Below are positions 18,467 to 28,068 of a stretch of 64,000 nt of DNA, piece by piece. Under the pieces are notes generated by a model that saw nothing but the letters and a program-made list of their open reading frames with translations, did not search any database and had not been told where the DNA came from. Position 1 is the stretch's first letter. Each line of letters starts with the position of its first letter. Position numbers and translations under genes: made by a program. This DNA is from CBDCWO01 sp965223405 (GTDB lineage Bacteria; Bacteroidota; Bacteroidia; Chitinophagales; Saprospiraceae): NCBI GenBank assembly GCA_965223405.1, contig CBDCWO010000006.1, positions 6,758,001 to 6,822,000 of the forward strand, in the 5' to 3' direction.

Positions 18467-19093
18467 TTAAAATTTGGCAAGGCTATCAAGAATATCCCCT
18501 AAAGGTCCCGTCTCTTCGGTAGGATAAAGCTTTTTATACTTTAGGAATGCATCAAAAGCCTTTTTGTAGTTTTTAAGTGACGTATAGGCTAAAGACAAGT
18601 TAAACCAAGCATCACCAAAACCAGGATCAATTTCCAATGCAACTTCATAATGGACAATCGAAAGGTCAAAATTACCTGCATCGAAATAAATGTTTGCCAA
18701 ATTGAAATGTGATTCAAGATGCCTTGGGTCGATGCTCAGAGCTTTAGTGAATGCACCTATGGATTTTGATGTCTCTCCTCTAGCGGCATAGATAACTCCG
18801 AGATTGCATAATGAATCCGCTGTATATGGCTTCTGATCCAAAGCATCAAGATACCTTTCTTCAGCTCGTGGATCTCCCTTTTCATCAAGTATCAGTGCTT
18901 CTTCAAACGGAGAGATGTGATCGGAAAGTTTACGCAATTTGGCAGCCGGTTCTTTATATTTATTATCTTTTTTGTCAAACAAATTCAATTGGCCCTGGTC
19001 CTCGAGTATTTCATTTTTACGTTTACGTGCTTTGCGAAAACCTAATTTTCTACCGGGTAATTCATTGGGATGATATGTGATAATTTTTGCCAT
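18467..19093 (-). CDS. TPR-repeat protein
   Basis: A 208-residue protein without a signal peptide. After a basic N-terminus, residues about 78-195 form three to four tetratricopeptide repeats (for example SLCNLGVIYAARGETSKSIG, HFNLANIYFDAGNFDLSI, WFNLSLAYTSLKNYKKAF), a helical scaffold for protein binding. No enzymatic domain is present. It is convergent with ku and divergent from lepA. Confidence 0.85.
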   Translation of the reverse strand: MAKIITYHPNELPGRKLGFRKARKRKNEILEDQGQLNLFDKKDNKYKEPAAKLRKLSDHISPFEEALILDEKGDPRAEERYLDALDQKPYTADSLCNLGVIYAARGETSKSIGAFTKALSIDPRHLESHFNLANIYFDAGNFDLSIVHYEVALEIDPGFGDAWFNLSLAYTSLKNYKKAFDAFLKYKKLYPTEETGPLGDILDSLAKF

Positions 19094-19279
19094 TCCGTTA
19101 CAAAGTTAAAAGGGATATGAGGATTAGAAAATATATATGCAAAAATTTTTAATATTTGTAGGATGAAGAGAATTATCATTCGATGATACAATGTCCCCTA
19201 AATACTTAATTGAGTCTGAATAAGACAAGGAGGAATCCAATTTTATGAATACGGAACACTTTTGAAGCAGAAATACCCT

Positions 19280-19287
19280 TATATTTG
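19280..19287 (+). promoter_or_regulatory. -7 box (TATATTTG) immediately before lepA
   Basis: TATATTTG matches TAnnTTTG perfectly and ends 6 bases before the lepA ATG at 19294. If used, transcription would begin at about the A of the start codon, giving a leaderless message. A TTTTG lies 16 bases upstream as a possible -33 element with a short spacer. Confidence 0.45.
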
Positions 19288-19293
19288 CGGCTT

Positions 19294-21084
19294 ATGGAAA
19301 GAATTAGGAATTTTTGTGTTATTGCGCATATAGATCATGGGAAAAGTACGCTTTCGGACCGATTACTGGAAGCCACGAAAACCATTGGAGAGAGAGAAAT
19401 GCAGGACCAGGCTCTGGATGATATGGACCTAGAACGCGAAAGAGGCATTACCATAAAAAGTAAAGCAATTCAAATCTATTACCATCATCTGGATGGGCAT
19501 AAATATACGTTGAACCTAATCGACACTCCTGGACATGTAGACTTTTCCTATGAAGTATCCCGCTCTATTGCTGCTTGTGAAGGGGCTTTGCTTTTGATCG
19601 ATGCGACACAGGGCATTCAAGCACAAACCATTTCCAATCTTTACCTTGCGATTGAGCATGATCTGGAAATCATCCCTATCCTCAACAAGATTGATATGGA
19701 AAGTGCGATGATTGAAGAGGTTTCAGAACAAATTATTGATTTAATTGGCTGCGATCCCGATGAAATTCTGCAAGCAAGTGGTAAGACTGGGGAAGGAGTT
19801 AGTGAGATTCTTTCGGCTATTGTAGAAAGAATACCGGCACCAAAAGGTGATCCCAATGAACCGTTGCAGGCTCTTATTTTTGATTCGGTTTTTAATTCAT
19901 TTCGAGGGGTAATCGCTTATTTCCGAATCTTCAATGGCACGATAAATAAAGGAGATGCCGTACGGTTTGTTAACACAGGTAAGGAATACACCGCTGATGA
20001 AATTGGTGTATTGAGATACAAACCCGAGCCTAAACCTCAAGTAGGGACCGGTAATGTGGGTTATATTATTACCGGTATCAAGGAGTCCAAAGAAATTAAA
20101 GTAGGTGATACGATCACACACACCGACCGGCCGTGTGACGCAGCTATCAGAGGGTTCGAAGATGTGAAACCTATGGTATTTGCCGGTATTTTCCCAATTG
20201 AAAATGAAAACTTTGAAGACTTGCGCGATAGTTTGGAAAAGTTACAATTGAATGATGCTTCATTGGTTTATGAGCCAGAATCTTCAGCGGCTTTGGGTTT
20301 TGGATTTCGATGTGGCTTTTTAGGTATGTTGCATCTCGAAATAATCCAGGAACGACTTTCCCGAGAGTTTGATCAGGAAGTAATCACTACGATACCAAAT
20401 GTTTCTTATTTTGCCCATACTACCAAGGGAGAAAGGTTAACCATCCATACACCCAACGATCTTCCCGATATTTCCGTATTAGACTATGTTGAAGAACCCC
20501 TTATTGAAGCTCAGATTATTACCAAACCGGAATATATTGGGAATATTATGAATCTGACTCTGGAGAAACGTGGAACACTTACTAAACAGCACTACTTGAC
20601 TCAGGGGCGTGTCGAATTAACATTTGAGTTGCCTCTGGCTGAAATTGTCTTCGATTTCTATGACCGCCTAAAGTCGATAAGTAGAGGGTATGCTTCATTT
20701 GATTATGCCCCATTAGATTATAGAAAATCAGAACTAGTAAAACTTGATGTGAAATTAAATGGAGAATCCGTGGATGCACTTTCGGCTTTAGTACACCGGG
20801 AAAAGGCATATGCATTTGGTAGAAAAATCTGTCGTAAGTTAAAAGAATTATTACCACGGCAACAATTTATGATTGCCATCCAGGCTGCAATTGGAGCGAA
20901 GATCATTGCTCGAGAGACAATCTCGGCGTTGCGGAAAGATGTAACCTCAAAATGTTATGGTGGAGATATTACCAGGAAACGAAAACTCTTAGAAAAACAG
21001 AAAAAAGGGAAAAAGAAAATGCGACAGATTGGCAATGTAGAAGTTCCGCAAAAGGCATTCCTTGAAGTATTGAAATTAGATTAA
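19294..21084 (+). CDS. lepA: elongation factor 4
   Basis: LepA/EF-4 is a translational GTPase related to EF-G that back-translocates or remodels stalled ribosomes. The 596-residue product has the GTPase motifs AHIDHGKST (G1), RGITIKS (G2), DTPGHVDF (G3) and NKIDME (G4), the EF-G-like domains, and the family-specific C-terminal domain (DVTSKCYGGDITRKRKLLEKQ, KKKMRQIGNVEVPQKAFLEVL). The longer frame begins with TTG at 19285; the ATG at 19294 gives the usual N-terminus. No partner gene is coupled; the SDR gene follows after 62 bases. Confidence 0.97.
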   Translation: MERIRNFCVIAHIDHGKSTLSDRLLEATKTIGEREMQDQALDDMDLERERGITIKSKAIQIYYHHLDGHKYTLNLIDTPGHVDFSYEVSRSIAACEGALLLIDATQGIQAQTISNLYLAIEHDLEIIPILNKIDMESAMIEEVSEQIIDLIGCDPDEILQASGKTGEGVSEILSAIVERIPAPKGDPNEPLQALIFDSVFNSFRGVIAYFRIFNGTINKGDAVRFVNTGKEYTADEIGVLRYKPEPKPQVGTGNVGYIITGIKESKEIKVGDTITHTDRPCDAAIRGFEDVKPMVFAGIFPIENENFEDLRDSLEKLQLNDASLVYEPESSAALGFGFRCGFLGMLHLEIIQERLSREFDQEVITTIPNVSYFAHTTKGERLTIHTPNDLPDISVLDYVEEPLIEAQIITKPEYIGNIMNLTLEKRGTLTKQHYLTQGRVELTFELPLAEIVFDFYDRLKSISRGYASFDYAPLDYRKSELVKLDVKLNGESVDALSALVHREKAYAFGRKICRKLKELLPRQQFMIAIQAAIGAKIIARETISALRKDVTSKCYGGDITRKRKLLEKQKKGKKKMRQIGNVEVPQKAFLEVLKLD

Positions 21085-21146
21085 AAGATCTTCAATACGC
21101 TGATAATTGTTTTAGTGCTAATGAGATTACAGATCGAAAAAGTATA

Positions 21147-21941
21147 ATGAAAGAATTAGCCGGTAAGGTTGTTTGGATTACAGGGGCATCCTCAGGAATA
21201 GGTAGGTCCTTAGCATTACAATTTGCCAGGGAAAAATCTATTTTAATCTTATCATCCCGAAATAAGGAAGCCTTACAGGCTCTTTCAGAATTATGTAAAG
21301 TCCACTCGGGTAAGTGTTACATTTTACCTATAGATTTATTGGATGCAGATGGAATTCAAACAAAGTATCAGGAAGCCATACATTTGACAGGTCATATTGA
21401 TGTTTTGGTTTTGAATGCGGGGATTAGCCAGCGGTCACTAGCCTACGAAACAAGCACAGCCGTTGATCGTAAAATAATGGAACTTAACTTTTTTTCAGCT
21501 ATTACATTGGCTAAACTTACATTGCCCATAATGATGAAACGAAACACCGGACATTTGGTGGTCATAAGTAGCCTGGCAGGAAAATTCGGTGTACCTAAAA
21601 GAACAGCTTATGCCGCATCCAAACATGCGTTGCAAGGATTTTTTGAGTCATTAAGAGCTGAATTGGCCAGTACAGATGTCAATATAACTATTGTATCGCC
21701 AGGTAGAATTAGCACAAATATTTCCAAGAATGCATTGACCGGAGAAGGTAAAGCTTTCGGAGCACTGGATAAAGAACTTGCGCAAGGGATGCCGGTTGAG
21801 ATTTGCGCAAAAAAAATTTTGAACGCCGTAAAAAAAGAAAAACGTGAAATTCTCGTAGGAGGAAAAGAATTGATATTATTTTATATTCGTAAGTTTTTAC
21901 CCCCAGTTTATCACAAACTGATTACCAGGGTTAATACATAA
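21147..21941 (+). CDS. short-chain dehydrogenase/reductase
   Basis: A 264-residue classical SDR with the cofactor motif TGASSGIG (residues 11-18), NAG (LNAGISQ), the catalytic Ser (VVISSLAG) and YxxxK (YAASK). The pattern, including AASKHALQGFFESLRAEL, resembles the DHRS7-like subgroup acting on lipophilic alcohols or ketones with NADP(H). The substrate cannot be read from sequence. It is followed 34 bases later by a VOC protein on the same strand. Confidence 0.9.
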   Translation: MKELAGKVVWITGASSGIGRSLALQFAREKSILILSSRNKEALQALSELCKVHSGKCYILPIDLLDADGIQTKYQEAIHLTGHIDVLVLNAGISQRSLAYETSTAVDRKIMELNFFSAITLAKLTLPIMMKRNTGHLVVISSLAGKFGVPKRTAYAASKHALQGFFESLRAELASTDVNITIVSPGRISTNISKNALTGEGKAFGALDKELAQGMPVEICAKKILNAVKKEKREILVGGKELILFYIRKFLPPVYHKLITRVNT

Positions 21942-21975
21942 TCTGACAAATGTAGACCCGAAATTGAAGGAAGAT

Positions 21976-23034
21976 ATGAGAAAATCAATAGTAGGCATAC
22001 AACAAGTCGGAGTGGGAGTTCGAAATGCTAAAGAAGCATGGAAATGGTATCGCAAGTACTTCGGTATGGATATTAATGTTTTTGAAGATACGGCGGTTGC
22101 TGAGCTAATGCTACCACATACTAACGGTAAAACCTGTGAAAGATATGCCGCTTTGGCCATGAATATGGAAGGAGGCGGTGGATTTGAAATTTGGCAACAC
22201 AATGGTTTTGTTCCACAAGCTCCACATTTTAATGTGCAACTAGGTGATACCGGAGTATTTATTTGTAAATTGAAGTGCCGAAATATTCAGGAGGCTTACC
22301 ATGCTCATAAAAACCAAGCGGTACAGATGCTCAGTGATTTGTGTACTGACCCATCCGGCAACAAGCACTATTATCTTAAAGATCCGTACAATAACATTTT
22401 TGAAGTGGTGCACGAAGTAGCACATTACAAACCTCAAAAGTCATGGACAGGTGGAGTATATGGCGCCGTAATTGGTGTATCCGACATAAACAAAGCACTT
22501 ACAGTCTATAGTGACATTCTTGAGTATGACGAGGTTGTGTATGATTTAGAATCCGAATTTGAAGACTTAAAAGGTCTGCCAGGAGGTAACCAAAAATACC
22601 GCAGGATATTGTTAAACCATACCGCAGTTCGCACCGGCGCCTTTGCCAAATTATTAGGACCTACGCAAATAGAGTTAATTCAACCATTGGATCGGAAACC
22701 TCGAAAGATATACGAAAACCGGATTTGGGGTGAACTTGGATATATCCACATTTGCTTTGATATTGTTGGGATGGAGAAACTAAAAATGGAGTGTGCAGAA
22801 AAAGGTTTTCATTTTACAGTCAATAGCGCTGATAGTTTTGATATGGGAGTGGCAGCAGGCCATTTTGCCTATATTGAAGATCCAGATGGAACACTCATAG
22901 AATTTGTCGAAACGCATAAATTACCAATAATAGAAAGACTGGGATGGTATATGAATCTAAAAGGCCGAGATCCCAAGAAATCACTACCCCGGTGGATGAT
23001 AAATACACTGGCTTTTAGTAGGGTGAAGGACTGA
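21976..23034 (+). CDS. two-domain VOC (glyoxalase/dioxygenase-fold) protein
   Basis: About 352 residues forming two vicinal-oxygen-chelate modules: the first begins with VGVGVRNAKEAWKWYRKYFG (about 10-30) and the second with IGVSDINKALTVYSDILEYD (about 160-180), ending with the metal-ligand pattern FAYIEDPDGTLIEFVE. The layout is like 4-hydroxyphenylpyruvate dioxygenase or extradiol dioxygenases, but the length and second half differ, so the reaction is unknown. ATG at 21976 is preceded by a purine-rich GAAGGAAG; the longer frame starts at TTG. Confidence 0.75.
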   Translation: MRKSIVGIQQVGVGVRNAKEAWKWYRKYFGMDINVFEDTAVAELMLPHTNGKTCERYAALAMNMEGGGGFEIWQHNGFVPQAPHFNVQLGDTGVFICKLKCRNIQEAYHAHKNQAVQMLSDLCTDPSGNKHYYLKDPYNNIFEVVHEVAHYKPQKSWTGGVYGAVIGVSDINKALTVYSDILEYDEVVYDLESEFEDLKGLPGGNQKYRRILLNHTAVRTGAFAKLLGPTQIELIQPLDRKPRKIYENRIWGELGYIHICFDIVGMEKLKMECAEKGFHFTVNSADSFDMGVAAGHFAYIEDPDGTLIEFVETHKLPIIERLGWYMNLKGRDPKKSLPRWMINTLAFSRVKD

Positions 23035-23100
23035 AGATATCTATCGGAACGGTGGATTCGGAAAAGTAGGCCTATTTGTTGACTTAGAGGCTAGAACTTA

Positions 23101-23270
23101 ATTTTTGGTAGGTTAATTCTATCTGTAGTTAAACAGTCAGAATCACAGATTTGCGGATGACACGGATTTGTTAACTCAAATTTATCTAGACTACTTAAGG
23201 ATATTCTCAGTAAATCTGTGTATATCCAATAATCCATTTAACCCGTGATTCAGACGACTTGGGAAAAATT
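23101..23270. repeat. direct repeat, left copy, flanking GxxExxY remnant
   Basis: This stretch and 23655-23825 share TTAATTCTATCT, an exact 25-base block (CACAGATTTGCGGATGACAC plus GGATT, at 23144-23168 and 23707-23731) and weaker similarity beyond. Each copy also contains a partial inverse of the block (AATCTGTGTATATCC here), so each can fold on itself. The left part of the repeat corresponds to the 3' end of the GxxExxY coding sequence. Confidence 0.7.
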
Positions 23271-23291
23271 ACTATCTTAAATGCTCCCACA

Positions 23292-23688
23292 ATGAATAAG
23301 CAAAAACTACTGTATCAAGAAGATATCACCGAATAAATTATCAGCGCTGCATTCGTAGTCCATATATTTTTAGGAAATGGTTTTCAAGAAGTTATCTACC
23401 AAAGGACCTTAGCCTTTGAGTTTGACCAAAATGACTTGAACTTCTATCGAGAAATTGAACAGGATATATTCTATAAAAAATCTGACTAAACCAATTGGTA
23501 CTCGTCGAGCTGATTTTGTAATTGAACAGAAAGTACTTGTTGAAATTAGGCCATTACAAAACTAAACAATGTCCACATCGCTCAAGTTCTGAACTACCTT
23601 AAAGCATACAAAATTGAAGTAGGCTTACTCATTAACTTTGGAGGTAAGAGTTTAACTTTTAGGAGGTTAATTCTATCTATGCAAAAGT
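23292..23688 (+). pseudogene. decayed GxxExxY protein gene
   Basis: Translation from the ATG at 23292 gives MNKQKLLYQEDITE, a stop, then IISAAFVVHIFLGNGFQEVI with the family motif G-x-x-E-x-x-Y (GFQEVIY), followed by LAFEFDQNDLNFYREIEQ and, after frameshifts and further stops, NNVHIAQVLNYLKAYKIEVG and LLINFGGKSLTFRRLILS. GxxExxY proteins are small PD-(D/E)xK-like proteins of unknown role, common in Bacteroidota. At least two stops and one frameshift show that this copy is dead. It lies exactly between the two direct repeats. Confidence 0.8.
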
Positions 23689-23825
23689 AGTCATAGTAAG
23701 CAATAGCACAGATTTGCGGATGACACGGATTGATTCATTCAATTTTATTCGGATTGCTTAAAGGGCTTTTTGCCGAATCTGCGTAATCCAGTAATCCCAG
23801 TAATCCTTGATTTAGACTCCTAGGA
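23655..23825. repeat. direct repeat, right copy, flanking GxxExxY remnant
   Basis: Right partner of 23101-23270. It begins within the last codons of the decayed gene (TTTTAGGAGGTTAATTCTAT encodes FRRLIL), carries the exact 25-base block at 23707-23731, and ends with a partial inverse (AATCTGCGTAATCC). The pair suggests that tandem gene copies or a mobile unit once occupied the site. Confidence 0.7.
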
Positions 23826-23832
23826 ATTCCAT

Positions 23833-24513
23833 TCAAATCAGGTTTTCGATCTCATTGGAAGGGTAAATATTCACTCCTTTTTTCAGCATTTGTGCTACGG
23901 CAACCATCGCAGTAGCAACGGTTTCAGCCTCAATGGGTTGATATTTTTTTAAAATATTTTCTGATATCGCATGAATTATCTTACCAACTTTACCGACAAG
24001 TTGTTCTCCAAGACGGTTTTCGGTGCGATTTCCCAATAATACCGAAGGTCTAAAAATATGAATTGACCAAAAAGGAATTTCTTTAACGGCAAACTCCAAA
24101 TACCCTTTGATTTTGGCATACGAAAAACTAGAACTTGGATCAGCACCCACACTAGAGATCAACAAAAGCTGATTAACTCCATTGCTTTTTGCGTACTTTA
24201 TGGCTTTAAGAGTATAAGTCAAGTCTACCTTGATAAATTGTTTCCAACTACCTGCTTTTGCCCGGGTTGTGCCCAGGCACATATAAAAGTCATCACCTTT
24301 AATAAGATGTCCATGTTCGTCCAAACGATCAAAATCGATTACATGTTGTACTAATTTGGAATGGGCAAAGTCCATTTTACGCCGATTGAAAACGATCACC
24401 TGCTTATAAGAATTATGAGCCAAAACTTTATGCAGCACATGTCTACCTACCAGTCCGGTACTTCCAAATATCACCGCGGATTTAGCCCCTTGATCAATGC
24501 TAATGGAACTCAT
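23833..24513 (-). CDS. NAD(P)H-binding oxidoreductase (HTATIP2/TIP30-like)
   Basis: An atypical SDR of 226 residues with the Rossmann motif GSTGLVGRHVL (about 17-27) and NRRK in the adenosine-binding turn. The core MCLGTTRAKAGS and LISSVGADPSSSFSYAKIKG matches the TIP30/HTATIP2-like group, in which YxxxK is retained (YAKIK). Reaction unknown. It overlaps the end of the DUF4249 gene by four bases and so is the third gene of the TonB receptor operon, though its cytoplasmic fold does not obviously fit transport. Confidence 0.82.
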   Translation of the reverse strand: MSSISIDQGAKSAVIFGSTGLVGRHVLHKVLAHNSYKQVIVFNRRKMDFAHSKLVQHVIDFDRLDEHGHLIKGDDFYMCLGTTRAKAGSWKQFIKVDLTYTLKAIKYAKSNGVNQLLLISSVGADPSSSFSYAKIKGYLEFAVKEIPFWSIHIFRPSVLLGNRTENRLGEQLVGKVGKIIHAISENILKKYQPIEAETVATAMVAVAQMLKKGVNIYPSNEIENLI

Positions 24514-25442
24514 TTTAACGGTACGATTAAGCGGTAGTGAGAAATCGAATAACCACCCCAGATCCCTAAACCACCATTAATATTTGAATCAATTCGGGTA
24601 TATGAACTAAATGGGCCCTGATTATTCCTATTAAACTCCAAGGTATTCCAGAAATTGAAATGATCTTCATCAATGTTAGTCCACTTGATCTGTACCGTAT
24701 CGCCGCGGGTAAATAATCCAAAGGTACCTGGTGACGCCTCACTATCTGCGGGCTCAGCCTTATTTAATCTGAATTCAAAAGTCTTCCCATCAAAAATGGC
24801 ATCATCGGTAAGTGAATTGATCCCTGTCAAAAACGGTTCTTCATTTACTTTGGTGAACACCCGGTAAAAGTTGGCTTCTATAGGTGGATCGGAAATGGTA
24901 GTTAACAATTGGGCTAAACTATCAATACCCCCTCCTGGCGCCTTTTCCCATCGAATACTATCCAGAGGAACGTGTGTGGGGATAGTGGTCTCTGCTGTGA
25001 TCTTCTTCCCATCAATTGTAATCTCCAATTCATATTTCTTCCCGATTTCACCCACTATTTTTCCACTCAAGTCAACATAAACGCAAAAGTTGATGGTTAA
25101 GGAATCCGGGTTAAAACCTAATGTACTGGCAACCTGAGCACGAGTCATATCGTCCAGATCGTTTAAGCAGATTTCAGGAAGCAACACAACTTGTTGCCCT
25201 GCCTTGATCTCCACTTTGGCATTATGTACAAACAGATTTTCAAACTCTTTGCTTCCAAGTGAAGAGAAAAAAGATCTCGATCGGGTCAAAATCACATGCG
25301 GCGGTAAAACATTTTCTCCTGCTTCCACATAGCCCTCTACCACAATCTCATCGATGTCCGTCGAAACATCAGGCACGAACTCTTCTTCACACGATACCAA
25401 TATCAAAACGATGAGGATTATATATTTGCTAAATGCACTCAT
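24510..25442 (-). CDS. DUF4249 lipoprotein
   Basis: A lipoprotein of about 310 residues: signal MSAFSKYIILIVLILVSC with the lipid Cys at about 18, then DIDEIVVEGYVEAGENVLPP and PHVILTRSRSFFSS typical of DUF4249. The family is found in Bacteroidota directly after TonB-dependent receptors and is thought to be an outer-membrane partner. Its ATG at 25442 overlaps the receptor stop (ATGA), so the two are translationally coupled; the longer frame starts at GTG 25448. Confidence 0.85.
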   Translation of the reverse strand: MSAFSKYIILIVLILVSCEEEFVPDVSTDIDEIVVEGYVEAGENVLPPHVILTRSRSFFSSLGSKEFENLFVHNAKVEIKAGQQVVLLPEICLNDLDDMTRAQVASTLGFNPDSLTINFCVYVDLSGKIVGEIGKKYELEITIDGKKITAETTIPTHVPLDSIRWEKAPGGGIDSLAQLLTTISDPPIEANFYRVFTKVNEEPFLTGINSLTDDAIFDGKTFEFRLNKAEPADSEASPGTFGLFTRGDTVQIKWTNIDEDHFNFWNTLEFNRNNQGPFSSYTRIDSNINGGLGIWGGYSISHYRLIVPLK

Positions 25443-27778
25443 TTCCACTTAAAATTCCAGGTAATTGAAGGAATTATTGGGAATAAAGAGACTTTATAGG
25501 CTTTAGCTGTGGCAGTTCCCTGTTCAAAATTGGTATCAAAGTCCAAATAGGTAAAAAAAGTATTCTTGCGATTGTACATGTTGTAGACAGAAAAAGCCCA
25601 ACTGGAAGTAAACGTTCTTTCACGATGGGCTTTAGGTATCCATGTAGCACTCAAATCCAATCGATGATAGGCCTCAAGACGTGAACTGTTGCGACTTCCA
25701 TATTCGGTAGCTAATTGCTGATCTATCAAATAGACACTTTTCACAGACGTATAAGGCCTCCCTGTTCCATATACAAAGACAGCCCCAAATTTCCATTTCT
25801 TGGATTTTTGATAGTTTAAAACAATGCTCAGGTCATGAATGCGATCATTGCTTGTAGGATACCAGGCACCATCATCGATTTCCACAAACTTCCTTTTGGA
25901 CCTTGATAATGTGTATCCCAACCAACCGTTCAGAATTCCACTATTCTTTCTGACAAGAAATTCTGCCCCATAAGCCCTACCAATTCCAAATACAAAGTTT
26001 TCTTCTACCTGGGTGGAGACATTATTGACATAACTGTCACGATAGTCAATTTGGTCCCGCATATCTCTATAATAGACCTCTAAGGACGATTCAAAACGGT
26101 CCTCTAGAAAATTGCGGAAATATCCCACTGCATATTGCTTACCTCTTTGAGGTTTAACATATTCAGAGCTAGGCACCCAAACATCTGTCGGTAAGGTACT
26201 AGCTGAATTGCTCACCAAATGTATATATTGATTTGAAACCGTAAAGGCAGCCTTTAAGGAACTTCTTTGGTTGATTTTCCACCTTAATCCAATCCTCGGC
26301 TCGAGGCCGCTAAAACCAGTAACCTTTTCAAAGGAATTATATTCGACCTTGGTAAGCAATGAATTGTATGGACCGATCTGATTAAACCAGGAAATACGCA
26401 AGCCAATATTCGTCGTGAAGGCATCCCCAACTTTTATCTCATCTTCTGCATATAAAGCGTATTCCAAACCATATTTTGCATCAAAATCGGAATTAAAATC
26501 TACTTCACCATTGGTTCCTTCAACCACATTGGGCACAAACTTGTGATGAATGCTATTGGCTCCAAATTTAATGGCGTGACGATAGTTTGGATAATATTCC
26601 ACATCATACTTCAAGTTCCAATCCCTGACCCCCGAAAAAAGTTTAAACTGAAATAATTCTTGCTCACCTCCAAAAGAAAAATCATAATCGTTATAAATCA
26701 AAGAGAGATTCATAAACAATTTATCGTTCAGTAAATGGTTCCATCGCATGGTCGCAGTTCCATTACCATAAGGCATACGCAGTGAAAATGCATTTTCGTC
26801 TGAATTATAATTCAATACATCCCTGCCAAAATAGGCTGAAAGATATAAACGATCGCGTTGCGAAAAGCGATAATTCACCTTGGCATTTAGATCATAAAAA
26901 TAATAGTTTGTTCCGGCAAAATCTGTATTCTTTATTAACGGTTGGATAAGATCCATCACATAAGTTCTTCTTCCGGAAATAATAAAAGAACTTTTGTCAC
27001 GAACTACTGGACCTTGTAAGGTGATTCGTGATGAAATGAGTCCTATTCCTCCTTCCAGGCTATATTTTTTATCATTACCCTCCTTCATTTGAATATCCAC
27101 CACGGAAGAAAGTCTTCCGCCATATCGAGCCGGCATATCTCCTTTGATCAAGGTGGTATTCTTCAAGGCATCAGAATTAAACACCGAGAAAAATCCCAAC
27201 ATATGTCCAGAATTATAAACTGGGGCCTCATCCAACAGAATCAAATTTTGATCTACTCCCCCACCCCGCACATAAAATCCGGCGCTTCCTTCCCCAGAAG
27301 ATATTACACCGGGAAGTAATTGCAGTGTCTTTAAAATATCAACTTCTCCAAAAAGAGCTGGCAGCCCTTTAATCTTTTCAATTGGAATATCCACTTGTCC
27401 CATTTCGGTTGAAGTCACATTATGATCCGCTTGCTGCGCCGATACGACCACTTCGTCCATTTCCAACCCTTGGCTTAATTCCAGGTTCAATTCGATATTT
27501 TGGTCAAGTGATAACTCTAAATACCGATCTGCATATCCCAAATAAGAACAGACTAATTTGTAATCACCTGAAGGAAGAGATAAAGAGAAGAATCCATAGT
27601 TGTTACTGGCAGTACCTAGAGAAGGATTACTATGATGATAAATATTTGCACCAACCAGCGTTTCACCGGTCACTGCGTCCTTGACATAACCGCTAATGGT
27701 AAATTGACCTTGACCTAAGCAGGAAATAATGACTGTAAGTACGAATCCAATTGTGCCAAGGAATTTCATGAAAACCAT
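25439..27778 (-). CDS. TonB-dependent outer-membrane receptor
   Basis: About 779 residues with a signal peptide, a carboxypeptidase-like domain (FTISGYVKDAVTGETLVGAN near 30), a plug (about 125-240, with GSAGFYVRGGGVDQNLILLD and MPARYGGRLSSVVDI) and a barrel ending in WNFKWK. ATGs at 27778 and 27769 are possible starts; the longest frame begins at TTG. It is paired with DUF4249, so it belongs to the receptor class whose ligands are mostly unknown (metal chelates or peptides are possibilities). Confidence 0.92.
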   Translation of the reverse strand: MVFMKFLGTIGFVLTVIISCLGQGQFTISGYVKDAVTGETLVGANIYHHSNPSLGTASNNYGFFSLSLPSGDYKLVCSYLGYADRYLELSLDQNIELNLELSQGLEMDEVVVSAQQADHNVTSTEMGQVDIPIEKIKGLPALFGEVDILKTLQLLPGVISSGEGSAGFYVRGGGVDQNLILLDEAPVYNSGHMLGFFSVFNSDALKNTTLIKGDMPARYGGRLSSVVDIQMKEGNDKKYSLEGGIGLISSRITLQGPVVRDKSSFIISGRRTYVMDLIQPLIKNTDFAGTNYYFYDLNAKVNYRFSQRDRLYLSAYFGRDVLNYNSDENAFSLRMPYGNGTATMRWNHLLNDKLFMNLSLIYNDYDFSFGGEQELFQFKLFSGVRDWNLKYDVEYYPNYRHAIKFGANSIHHKFVPNVVEGTNGEVDFNSDFDAKYGLEYALYAEDEIKVGDAFTTNIGLRISWFNQIGPYNSLLTKVEYNSFEKVTGFSGLEPRIGLRWKINQRSSLKAAFTVSNQYIHLVSNSASTLPTDVWVPSSEYVKPQRGKQYAVGYFRNFLEDRFESSLEVYYRDMRDQIDYRDSYVNNVSTQVEENFVFGIGRAYGAEFLVRKNSGILNGWLGYTLSRSKRKFVEIDDGAWYPTSNDRIHDLSIVLNYQKSKKWKFGAVFVYGTGRPYTSVKSVYLIDQQLATEYGSRNSSRLEAYHRLDLSATWIPKAHRERTFTSSWAFSVYNMYNRKNTFFTYLDFDTNFEQGTATAKAYKVSLFPIIPSITWNFKWK

Positions 27779-28068
27779 AACAAATGATGAACGCAAAAGA
27801 TGCCAATTAGTTGTAGTTTAACATCATCATTCCCCTCACAGAGTAGGTTAAAGGTTTTTTAATTGAAAGGCCAGCTTCAAAACCTTAAGGGGCCTATTTC
27901 TGAAAGTCGTTGTACTTGCCTTTCACAGACCTCACTTCTACTGACATTGAAATTTTTCCAGAATTTTCCATAGTAATTTGGTGAAAGTAATAAGAATTTT
28001 TGTCTGCAATAGGTCAATGTGAGAGTTTTTTTAAAATTAATCAATGAGGAATTATTATACATTGCAGA
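27779..28068. other. intergenic, upstream region of the TonB receptor operon
   Basis: About 290 A/T-rich bases before the dispersed repeat at 28069. AAGGTTTT near 27852 and AAAACCTT near 27880 can pair over a loop of about 20 bases. I see no coding remnant. Confidence 0.35.
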
